Shown here one piece after another: positions 22,301-31,783 of a DNA stretch of 64,000 bases (position 1 is its first letter; each line of letters begins with the position of its first letter). The notes under the pieces are model-generated. The model was not told the origin of the DNA and did not search any database. It was given only the letters and a program-made list of their open reading frames with translations. Source of the DNA: Fennellomyces sp. T-0311 (Eukaryota > Mucoromycota > Mucoromycetes > Mucorales > Lichtheimiaceae); assembly GCA_025266875.1 (NCBI GenBank), contig JALLLT010000010.1, positions 992,001 through 1,056,000 on the forward strand, in the 5' to 3' direction. Made by a program: the position numbers and the translations under genes.

Positions 22301-25300
22301 TGTATATATCGAGCGATTTCTGAAGCATCGGCAGTGCAAGCATTTTCATGCTGTTGCGGATATAATGCTCTGCAGTGAGCTGGTAGGCGAGTGCTAGGAA
22401 TGGATGCCAATGGCCTTGGGCACCGAGGTCAATTGCGTCGTTGTATAGTTTGGGTGTTTCCGGTGAATCGGTCAGTGTGGATAGTTCCGCGTCCTACCGT
22501 TACTTAGCCCTTTGTATCATTTATTGCTAACTGATGTCCATCTTACCACAAGCTTATGATACATTCGATAGTTGATCTCTGAATGCGAAGCCCACTCTTC
22601 TAGTGTTTGGCGATTTCTTTCGACCTGAGTGCGATACTTTTCCAGAGTGTCTTCATCGAGAGTGGCGTCGCGTATACACGCTATCAAGGCGATACTATGG
22701 TAGAATATGGCAATACCGACATGGCGATGCTCGGGATGATTAATCGACGTTTCAATGATCTGGAAACCCAATTCAGCTGCTTCACGATGGTGATCAAAGT
22801 GGACCAGCACCACAATCTTGAGACTCCAGTGCCAGTTGAAAGGACTGCTTGGGTTGACACTCTTTGTGCGCACATTTTCCAGGAAGCCTGCTTCTTCAAA
22901 GTCCGGATCATCCAACGCCTTGTCTGCATCAGCCACGGTCTTGCCCTGGAGTGCCAGCACAGATCGCCACAGAGACACATTGAGGGTCAAGATCACGTCC
23001 TTCTTCATATCGTCCTCCTCGGATTCCTCGATCATTTCAGCCAAGTAGCTCTGCAGTTCGGATAGGCTGCAGCCGGTGTAGTAGAGAGTAGTCGAAATAT
23101 GAAAAAGAGCCATGGACGAGAATATCTATGCAATTATAATGAGCGCGTAATTTCATGCTTAATTATTATGTTGCTCACCTTGTCCCCACCCGCTACAGCG
23201 TACTTGTATGCTCGCTGAAAGTGCTTGATACAGTCACGGACATGGCATCCAGGCGACCACTGCGCAAGCATGCCATAATGAACCACAATCGACTGTGCAA
23301 TCTCCGGATTACCAGCGTACTTCTCACTTATCTGCAGACCCAGCTCACCCAGTTTGGCTCCAAACGCGTACTCTTTCAAGCGCGCCGCCGTGCATCCTAA
23401 CCAAGTAAGACCGCTGCCGCTGGTCACGCCATGGCCATGTTCAAGTGACAGTTCCACTAGCTTGATTGCAATCATATCCACAAGGGTAGGGCTTAACCAA
23501 TAGGCTCCCGTGCAGGCTTCGTTTAATAACGTCATAATCGCCAATATGCGTCGGTCTCGACACTGTTCCATGGCAACCAATTGATCAAATCCAATTTCCA
23601 GTATCCGCTCTTTAACTCGATTGTACAGCGGGAACACTTCGGCCGTGGCGCTTTCGTGATCGAGAGGCAGTGCCATAGGTGGGTGCAGATCAGCGCGTAT
23701 GTCGTCCATGCCCAATTCGCGCAGTGCATCGATGATGGCTTCGATACCGCGATCGTTTTGCTGTAGCTGGAAATACATGCGTGCCTGAACGCGCCATGCT
23801 TGTGCTCGTTCCACTGGCCGGCCTTGGGTATGTGCCATGATCTGTTCCAACAATGCGTTGGCTTCATCCCGTTTATTGCTCCACCAGTCCAGCTCGGCCA
23901 TCCGCATATGCAAATCCAATGTTTCTCGATACGATACATCGGCGTCCTCATCCCATGGATGACTCGATAGCAACGTCATTGCACACTCGTAATAAACGCG
24001 AGCAATCTGCAGAGCACCCGAATTCAATGCCTCTTCACCAGCCTTGACGAGGATGTGTCTGTATTTGGCCCTGGATCGAAACCGTTTGATGAGATCTGCG
24101 CTTTTGACGAAATGATCCGCTGTCAGAAACACATCTGAGCTGTCGTTATCTATCATGAGCATCTGGCCTATACGCAAATGCATCTTTTCCCTATCCTTTT
24201 CGTCGACGAGCATCGATGCAGCTTGACAATATCGGTCGTGCGAGAATTGATACTCGTTGTTGCCGATTTTAGGCTGGATGATGCCTTCTTGCAATGCTGT
24301 CTGCAATCCAGCCATCGCCTGACTGTCGCTTTGTTTGTGATCTTCGCTGACCGGTGGAGTATGGTAAGCATCGGTAGGAGCGTGTTCGAGCGCGTCGACA
24401 AATTCTGCATCGGCACTGACGATACTGATAGAATCACTGAGGTCGCTGCAAGAGTCATCCAAACTCGTTACAAGGTCTGTGGCCATCATCAGCCATTTGA
24501 TCTGACGGAAATCGAATACACTTCCGATTAAACTGGCCCACATCAGAAACACCTGGGCGTGATGATCTAGATCTTTGAGATGCGACACCAAGTGTTGTAC
24601 ATCCAGTACGCCGTCGATCACGAGACCTTGTTCTCGACCTGGCGGCTGCTGCTTTGGTGGAAACAGAATCTGGTTAACGTTGTCTAGTCGGAACTTCCAC
24701 TGCTTTTCGTCCCAGTCAAGCCATATGTTGCCCTTTCGTTTCATCATGAGCATCAATTGCTTGGCGTAGAAGGGATTGCCATGCGTTCGATGGAACACGA
24801 TATCGGCTAACGGCTGCACGACTTCCGGCGTTTGATGAAGTGTCTGGCTGACGAGTTGGAGGATAGCATCTGCTGCAAGAGGCGTGAGTTTGATAAAGGT
24901 GACTCGAGCGTCGGGATTGTCATCTGGATCAATCTCTTCTTGGATACACTGGGGCACTTTATCACGGCAGGTGAGAATGATGAGCATTTTGATGCGGGCT
25001 GCGATCAAGTTGGATATTAGGTGAAGCGAAGGTTCATCTGCTCATTACTGTCAGCAAAAAGGGTAGACGACATCGGTATCATCGCTCACCTGCTTCGTGG
25101 AGATCATCTAAACACTATATATACGAGGGACACATGAACTGCTTGTCAGCTGCCATCATAAGCACCAAAAACAAGAAGAAGCTATTTACCAGTGTGATTG
25201 TCTTTTTCCGCGTGATGGTCTTAATCACATTTAGAAAAACCTATCAAACCACATGGCCCGGTCAATACGTTGTCGTGGCAAGCCTCAGTGACTCACGCAC

Positions 25301-27403
25301 AGCATGGAACCTTGATTCGGTACTGATATTCGGCAGCATGTCGTCGTACATTACGTTTCGTCCATGATCACTCAATATCGGCTTCAACTCTGGCACCATG
25401 TCCACCATCAGGTGTATATTGCTGAAATGCGGCCCCAGCTGTCGCTTCAGGTCCTCGTAAAAGTCATGGATCACTGCCTCCGACTCGGTCAGAAGCTGGC
25501 GGAGGACGGAGGATAGACAACGCAACAGTCCGTTGTAAGGTCGCTTCTGGTTGGAATCAAACTTGGATGTGCCCAGATATCCATACTGCCGTGCATAATT
25601 TTGTATGGATGATCCGAGCGTCGATTTGCCTTTGTATGCATATGTCAGCGTCTTTCCCCTATCTGCAGCGCTTTCTCATGGAGCCCAAATATATATATAT
25701 ATACCTATGCCTCCGGGTCCTGTGATCACCACCACTTCGCAAGCGGCTTTGTCCATGGGCGAAGCCATCCGGGTGGGTGAGTTGCCCTCATCATCATCGT
25801 CGCAGTAACGTGGTGCATGGCTGTCGTTTGCTGACCGACGGGTGGCTGCTCTGAGTAGTTCAATCTCTTTGTCGCGGCCGTAGATGCTGGTAGGGAAGTG
25901 GAAGACGGAATTGATATCATGCAAACCGAGCGGGAAAAAGACCAAGGACTAAACGGGACGTCATGTCTGTTTAGAGCGGGAGAGACCGCGGCAAAACACA
26001 AGGCTTACCTCGCTGCCCCCTCCTCTGACCCGCCGAAGACACTCAATCAGATCCTCGCGCACTCCGTATGCACTGCTGTATCGCTCGTCCACAGCCTAGG
26101 AATTGGGCTCAGTCTACCGGCCGTTCCCGCGTACACAGACGCTTTACCTTTCGCGTGAGCTTATCGATGATAAGGCTGACAACCGGTGGCACGTCGGGCC
26201 TGATGGTGTGCACCAGCGGTACATTTTGGGACAAGGCTGCTTGGATGACGGACATGGGAGATCCGTCGAACGGAGTTTGCCCCGTGAGTATCACAAAAAA
26301 CATGATGCCCAAAGAGTATAAATCGGTCCTATGATCTAGAACATTGGATGTCCGGCCCGTTTGTTCCTTATGTTTTGCGGGCTGTTGGCTTATTACAAAT
26401 CATCATGGCATTCGTGGGCTTACCGGACTGACATACGCCAATGCATTCTGGAACCCCCGCGGCGATGATTTGGTAAACGACGCCGCCAAAGGGTCCAGGA
26501 TCGTTGGATCATCCAGCAAATCGTCGTGGGCAGCAGCAGCCATTACTGCTCGACGCCACCCCGATGTCGTCAACAAAATGTCCTCGTACGACTTTAATCC
26601 AGCGCCAAAGTTCCATATCTTGACCGTCAGCGAGCTATTTTTGTGCCAGTGAAACGCTGATGGGCGCAGCTCGCCATGGATGATACCGTTGGCGTGCAGC
26701 AATTGCAAACATGAGCAGCACTCGACCGCAAAGTTGAGGAACGTCTCAATGTCGATAAGCGGCGATGACGAGCATTCGTGGTCTTCTTTTAACTGCTTGC
26801 ACGTGTCCTCATCTTCGGATGCGGTCGGTGACGTGACCCATAGCCGATAGTGTGAAAAGTAACGCTGTTCCACATCGTCGTCGTTTCCTTTGTCGGCATA
26901 AATAAGTGCAGTAAGGCCGTCTTGCGGCAAAGTAACCAGCTCAACGACCTGCGGAATGTACCGTTTGCCATCGGGTTGTGCATACAGTCGTCGGGCAATA
27001 TAGTATTCGCGTTCGAGCCGAATGGCGTAAGGGGAGAGTTTAACGAGCACTGGTAAACCGTCACTTAGGCTATAAAACAAACCGATTTAGTTGCCACGAT
27101 TAAGAAAGAACGAGCAAAAAGGGCGAACCGTTTGCCAATGGCGATGGCCATCAGACCACCGGATCCCGGCAGTAATGTGGGCTTTCCAAATGTGTAGTTT
27201 GGAATCAGGACGTTGTAAGTATCATAGTTTACGTTGAAGTTCGCTTGCGGCGGTGCGCGGGAAAGAAGACGATCGAGATTCTGGGAGGTATGGCGTTTGT
27301 TGTAGTGCTTTGGGTTGTCTGAAGGGGATGGAGGGAAATGATGAAAGGTCTGTCGATGTGAACGGTGGTGGTGATGATGATAGGGCGACGGTGAGGAGGA
27401 CAT
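19334..27403 (-). CDS. Giant hybrid histidine kinase (group X, Chk1/Mak2/Mak3 type)
   Basis: Sixteen exons encode 2402 aa: 27403-27129, 27069-26424, 26366-26148, 26095-26009, 25948-25705, 25629-25301, 25240-25190, 25114-25090, 25037-23179, 23125-22547, 22493-21404, 21353-21219, 21161-20966, 20908-20687, 20637-19511, 19458-19334. Order of domains: Ser/Thr-kinase-like (about 70-420), AAA ATPase (Walker A GPGGIGKST near 485; Walker B CLDDLH near 620), long helical region, GAF (about 1600-1760), HisKA with SHELRTP near 1803, HATPase (NLIGNAIKF, DTGIGM, GGTGLGLSI), a degenerate receiver, then an intact receiver (ILVAEDN; IDHHMPG; KPL). It should autophosphorylate and pass phosphate to an Hpt protein, as in fungal peroxide/stress signalling. 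The kinase-like domain has HGELRPS for HRDLKPx and NFG for DFG, so is probably a pseudokinase. Confidence 0.93.
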
Positions 27404-27585
27404 GGTGCGCCGAAAGAGAAGAGAAAAAGAGTGAAAAAAAAACCTGCAAGCTGCCTATGCAACCGCGCATCAGATGGAGAATTTCTGTATGTAACACACG
27501 CAAGGACACAAGGTATACACTGTAAGGCGGGTGCCCACACACAACTTTATTTTAGGGTATAAAACGAATCGGGTGACCTCTCAAA

Positions 27586-28645
27586 TCAGGAACCATATGG
27601 CGGAGGCGGCGGTGACGGTGCCTTGTCCTTGCCCGAGGGCTTTTGGTTGTTGAGCACGATGATGTTTGGCCGTCCATTCGCGCCCATCCGCTGCATTGGC
27701 ATAGCAGCTCCGCCCATCATTGGAGGGTGTGGGCCAAGCGGCGGGGGGCCACCAGGTCCACCAGCCATCGATTGGACCGCATGACGCTCGATAGGCGCCC
27801 CCACCATGCTTGAGAGGATGATCGCCTTTTTGATACGGTACGATCGGAAACACATTGCCCAGTATATCTATATGGCAGCCCTTTGTTTAGCACACATACG
27901 CAGTAGACACAACAAATAACGCATCGTACATAAAAGCCAATCATCATCAAGATCGACAGCAGCCCAAATTTAAGTTCATCTTCCCAGGTGCGACTGCAGT
28001 TATAGAAATCGTGTTCCACATTGACTGCCGTATTGTCGACCACAGGCTGCAGATTGTTCGATCCGCCCGAAACGCACCACTTAATATACTCGCCGCGCTC
28101 GGTGATGAACAGAATTACGTTGATGACGCCGTCTACCAGAACAATGAATATACAGGTGAAAATCGCATGCTGTGCCGTTCGAATGTATTCCCATACATCC
28201 TATGTTTATATGCACAATCAATGCCATTTCTCTTGTCTGCGTTACTTCTGCTTACCAAATACAGTGCTCCTAGTGCTAACAGTGCTACTACCGAAAACAG
28301 CAGATTCGCTACACCGTACACTAGCAGTGGTGCCTGCGTGAGATATGAATAGAATGCTGTTTATTGATCATAAGCCTGCCATTCTAATGCACATTTTACA
28401 TCCAACACTTACGGCTCTTGCTCTGGAACGAAATAATGGCGAAATACAGTGATAAGCCCTATTGGAGCCCTTGGTAAGTTGCACATTTCGCCCTTAAACA
28501 GAAGGCCATAGCTTACAGCCCATATCACACATGCGATTGCGCTTCCAACACGCAGATGGATGCAGCCACAGCACTTTCGCAGGGCCTGGGATGAGGTGTG
28601 GGTGATCTTTCTTTTCTTGTACGGTCGAAATAAGTAAAAATCCAT
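27586..28645 (-). CDS. Four-TM membrane protein with Pro-rich cytosolic tail
   Basis: Five exons (28645-28517, 28458-28413, 28356-28256, 28199-27930, 27867-27586) encode 275 aa; introns are 56-62 bp. I do not recognise a named family. After a basic N terminus with CCGC, four hydrophobic segments follow: VGSAIACVIWAGLSLYFAI (about 33-55), LLVYGVANLLFSVVALLA (72-92), AIFTCIFIVLVDGVINVI (104-122) and LLSILMMIGFYIYWAMCF (167-185). The loop before TM4 has NCS and paired Cys, suggesting it faces the lumen or exterior. The tail is Gly/Pro/Met-rich and ends PPPPPYGS, like tails that bind SH3 or WW domains. The frame was fixed by requiring TM2 and TM3 to stay open across two introns. It shares a 126-bp divergent promoter with the Nudix gene. 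Confidence 0.8.
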
Positions 28646-28771
28646 CGTTTAAACGGAAGAGTATCAAGGCAAGAGGTGAAAAAAGAGGGAAAATGCCGAG
28701 CCGATGCAAAACAAGAACTGAAAAAATAAAAGTTTAATTGTAGAAAGAACGAAACGAATTCGGGTTGTTGT
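28646..28771. promoter_or_regulatory. Shared divergent promoter
   Basis: Only 126 bp separate the start codons of the four-TM protein gene (minus) and the Nudix gene (plus), so both core promoters and 5' UTRs must lie here. The stretch is purine-rich on the plus strand (GAGGTGAAAAAAGAGGGAAAA). Co-regulation is possible but inferred. Confidence 0.55.
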
Positions 28772-29575
28772 TTGCTACTCACCAAATTTAGGCAATTGCC
28801 CTCTTCATCCCTTATGTCAGCTTCGCGCTTTTCTCTAGACACCCAAACACTCCTGCTCTACAGCCGACGATTGCTCAACAACCCTCGTTTCAAATGCAAT
28901 TACAAACCCAACGTGCGTGAGGCAGCCGTTCTCATGCCCTTATGTAATGTCGACGGGAAGCCTAGCGTCCTATTTACTGTCCGTAACCTCAACATGAGAA
29001 GCCATCGCGGTGAAATTAGGTAAACAGCCACGAACATCATGTCCATCCCTGAAACAAATAACAAGTCTGACAGCTTAATATAGTTTCCCTGGTGGCAAGC
29101 AAGGTACTATGGCAACACAATAATTCGCTTCCCAAAAAAAGACTCAAGCCGTTCTCGCCCAATAGACCCCGAAGACGAATCATTAGAACAAACCGCTCTA
29201 CGGGAGACGTTTGAGGAGGTTGGAATTAAGCCATCCGCTATCGATATCATCGGAAACTATTCGGCAGTACCCAATTGGAATGGCTCCATACGTGTCCATC
29301 CTTTTCTTGGGATCGTCAGAAACCCCCTGGATCCGTCCTCGTTACCATTCAACAAGGATGAAGTTTCGACCGTCTTCACCTTGCCATTAGAATACTTGGT
29401 CAGCAAAGATATACGCGAGGTTCGTCAGTTCCGGGAGACCAAGAAAAGCTATCCCGTGTTCAAAGTACCTGAGCACATTGAGGGCGAAGGTGAAATATGG
29501 GGACTAACATCCTACATCATGGACGGTGAGCTCCGGTCGCACAGCCTTGCACATCAGCTCACTTTATTTGTCTAG
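28772..29575 (+). CDS. Nudix hydrolase, CoA diphosphatase type (NUDT8/NUDT7/Pcd1-like)
   Basis: Three exons (28772-29019, 29084-29103, 29166-29575) encode 225 aa. The family splits CoA or acyl-CoA into 3',5'-ADP and 4'-phosphopantetheine. Splicing creates the NuCoA signature FTVRNLNMRSHRGEISFPGG immediately before the Nudix box ending RETFEEVGI. The middle exon is only 20 nt and codes for SFPGGK, the core of the active site; its introns are 64 and 62 bp. The N terminus is Arg/Ser-rich with few acids, compatible with mitochondrial import (no clear peroxisomal C-terminal signal). The C-terminal half has the usual E(V)xxVFTLPLEYL region. Convergent with the SAP-domain gene, 125 bp between stops. 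Confidence 0.92.
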
Positions 29576-29700
29576 GGATCTTTCGCAAAATCATTCCAGA
29601 ACAGTACCCATAAATAGACTAGCAATGCATTTTTATAGAGAAATAGAACTGTATGATGGTGCTTGATATTATTTACATGAGGTGTGTTTCGCAATGTCGT

Positions 29701-30591
29701 TCACGAGGAGGATGTCAGAAATGCCGCCAGACTTTGGAACCCGCTTTCACCACTTACAAGCCATACCATCAACCCCGAACCAACAAGTGAGTTGATCATC
29801 CAGCTACTACGAGTACTCTTATTATCACGCTCACCCCAACCCGCCGACTGTTGCAATTGCGGATGTGGTTCGGCCTCCTTTGCTTCCTTCTTCTGCTCCT
29901 TGGTCTCTTCCGTCTTTTGAATGAAATCTAAACCGCTGGGTTCCAGATGCTGTGACGCCCTGAACGTATCTGTACCCAGCACACGCGATCGAAGTTCCCG
30001 GTTATTCGCCTTTTGTTCGAACGCTTGTACCCATGCCTTGTCCACATCATCTGGCACTGGTTCATCATCCTTGACTTTCCGTGGCTCTTGTTGTTGCGGT
30101 TCCATAGCTGGACGGGGAGGTCGATTTTGCTTGCTTGACGAGAACATGCTAGATTGTCTTGGAGATCGCACACGACTATTTCCAAGTTTCAACTCGAACG
30201 CTTCCACCCAATTGGTGGCTTCAACTTCCTTGTTCATGTCTTCAGAATGGCGCGTGGTCTCCTGAGCCACATGGGTGTTTACGTCTTGCGACAAACTCTC
30301 AACAGGTGTCTGTTTGTTTCCCGGTAGATTCTTCTCTTGACTGGCTTGTTTGGATACAGCATCATGCACACGTGCTTCTGCAGTATCTTCTCGCTGCAAC
30401 AACCGTTCAACAATATCCGACTTGGTCCCGTTCGTGCTCATTTTCTGTTGTCGCGCAAGCTCTTCCAATTGTACTTTTCGTAATCGCATGAGTCCCGATC
30501 GGGTCCATGACGGCGCATTGTTGAATGTTGCTCGGCTCGCGTGGAATAGTCGCCGAGATAATGGAGGTATAGATCGTTGGCATCGTAACAT
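29701..30591 (-). CDS. SAP-domain protein, probably mitochondrial (AIM34-like)
   Basis: A single-exon 296-aa protein. The first 25 residues (MLRCQRSIPPLSRRLFHASR) form a strong mitochondrial presequence. A SAP motif follows at about 31-66 (LRKVQLEELARQQ...GTKSDIVERLL), a helix-turn-helix fold that usually binds DNA. The middle is polar and contains two similar segments, NWVEAFELKLGNSRVRSP and AWVQAFEQKANNRELRSR, a short internal repeat. A hydrophobic segment near the C terminus (SLVGSGLMVWLVSG) may anchor it in the inner membrane. SAP domain plus mitochondrial targeting recalls yeast Aim34, a poorly characterised protein; orthology is only suggested. Confidence 0.75.
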   Translation of the reverse strand: MLRCQRSIPPLSRRLFHASRATFNNAPSWTRSGLMRLRKVQLEELARQQKMSTNGTKSDIVERLLQREDTAEARVHDAVSKQASQEKNLPGNKQTPVESLSQDVNTHVAQETTRHSEDMNKEVEATNWVEAFELKLGNSRVRSPRQSSMFSSSKQNRPPRPAMEPQQQEPRKVKDDEPVPDDVDKAWVQAFEQKANNRELRSRVLGTDTFRASQHLEPSGLDFIQKTEETKEQKKEAKEAEPHPQLQQSAGWGERDNKSTRSSWMINSLVGSGLMVWLVSGESGFQSLAAFLTSSS

Positions 30592-30839
30592 GGTTGCTTG
30601 TAAGAAGAAAAAAAAACAAAATCGATTTCAGATTCCGGGCTAGCTAAATTAGTCGTCGACTTCTTGCATGATAATCATTGTCCATTCGTCCAGTCTCATC
30701 GTCGCAGCCCAGTACCATATGCCTCATTGGTGCACAACAATGAATCACATGATAGATTGTTTGGCATAATTGTTTTTGCCACGCTTTTTAAAAAATGTAC
30801 CAGATACATTATGAATTGAGGCTCACTACAAAAAAGCGA

Positions 30840-31783
30840 TGAGCAATTGGCAGCTGAGTTACTGTTGCAATGGCGGTTGGTTCTGTGGGACAGGCAGTGG
30901 AGGAAAATGAGAAACTGCTTTCTTCGTGATAACGACGATGGTGGCAATTGGGCACTCGGTAAAGTTTCCATCTTCGCTTGAAAACATGTAACAGTTTTTG
31001 ACACACACATCGTGCTGGATTCGTTTTACAGGGTGGGCCTCTTCCATTGCCAATTGGGACCGATAGAAGGACAGCAAGGCATGAGTGAGCGTTCATTAGT
31101 AACTTTATAATATTGACAGTACATATCAATACATACTGAATTTTGAGCTTTCAATGTAATCATTGAACCACGAAATTGGGCGGTCTGCTCCATTTCTACT
31201 GATAGCTAACTTAATGGTGAGCAGATATAGCTCGATGCTTTTTGACTTCTCGTACTCCATATCGTCACCTTCATCAGTACGCCAAAATATGCGTAGTGGC
31301 TCATCCCTATATATATACTTAAAAAAAATATAGGCATGATTTTCATTTATAATTAGGTTATATGTCTTGGTTGTCCTGGACACTATGTCATTTTTACTTT
31401 CATCTGCATCTTCTATTGAACTTTGTGCGCTCTCCTCAAAGTCAGCACTTCACTTCGAAGTTCATTTTCGGACATATTTCGCTGGAACGGGCATCCACAG
31501 TGGAAGCCATACGTAGTAGAAACGCTGGACGTTAAATACGTGCCCAATGATTATGCAATATATCGATCATTATAGATAACAGCTTCCCAGTATCATTACC
31601 AATGTCGTTAGTATTTTCGCCCACTAAAGCATCGCTCCGGGGTGGGGGAATTGATGAAATAGACTCATCTTCACTACTCACAGTTCTTCTTCGTTTGATG
31701 TTTCAGGCTACAAAGCATTCTCTCTCATGCTTCGACCATAACCTGGAATTTACCGGCTTACCACAATCAAGGCAGCGTTTCAT
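30840..31783 (-). pseudogene. Relic of a Tnp2-like (CACTA-type) transposase gene
   Basis: Minus-strand pieces lie in order but out of frame. At 31783 a start with a zinc-finger-like MKRCLDCGKPVNSRLWSKHE is followed by an in-frame TGA. A longer open piece (about 31430-31126) is acidic, then SRNGADRPISWFNDYIE. Further on comes HDVCVKNCYMFSSED..NFTECP; one missing base there throws the following CHHRRYH out of frame. The order of a zinc finger, acidic linker and C..C...F......CP.C..RRY knuckle is typical of the N-terminal part of Tnp2-family transposases of fungi. No DDE catalytic domain or terminal repeats were identified. Family assignment is by pattern memory. Confidence 0.5.

Noticed and set aside
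25241..25300. Apparent frame break in the histidine kinase near the Walker B motif (stop after LATTTY).
   Set aside because: A 60-bp intron with donor GTGCGT restores an uninterrupted frame and family sequence; all sixteen exons then sum to a whole number of codons, so no pseudogene call is needed.
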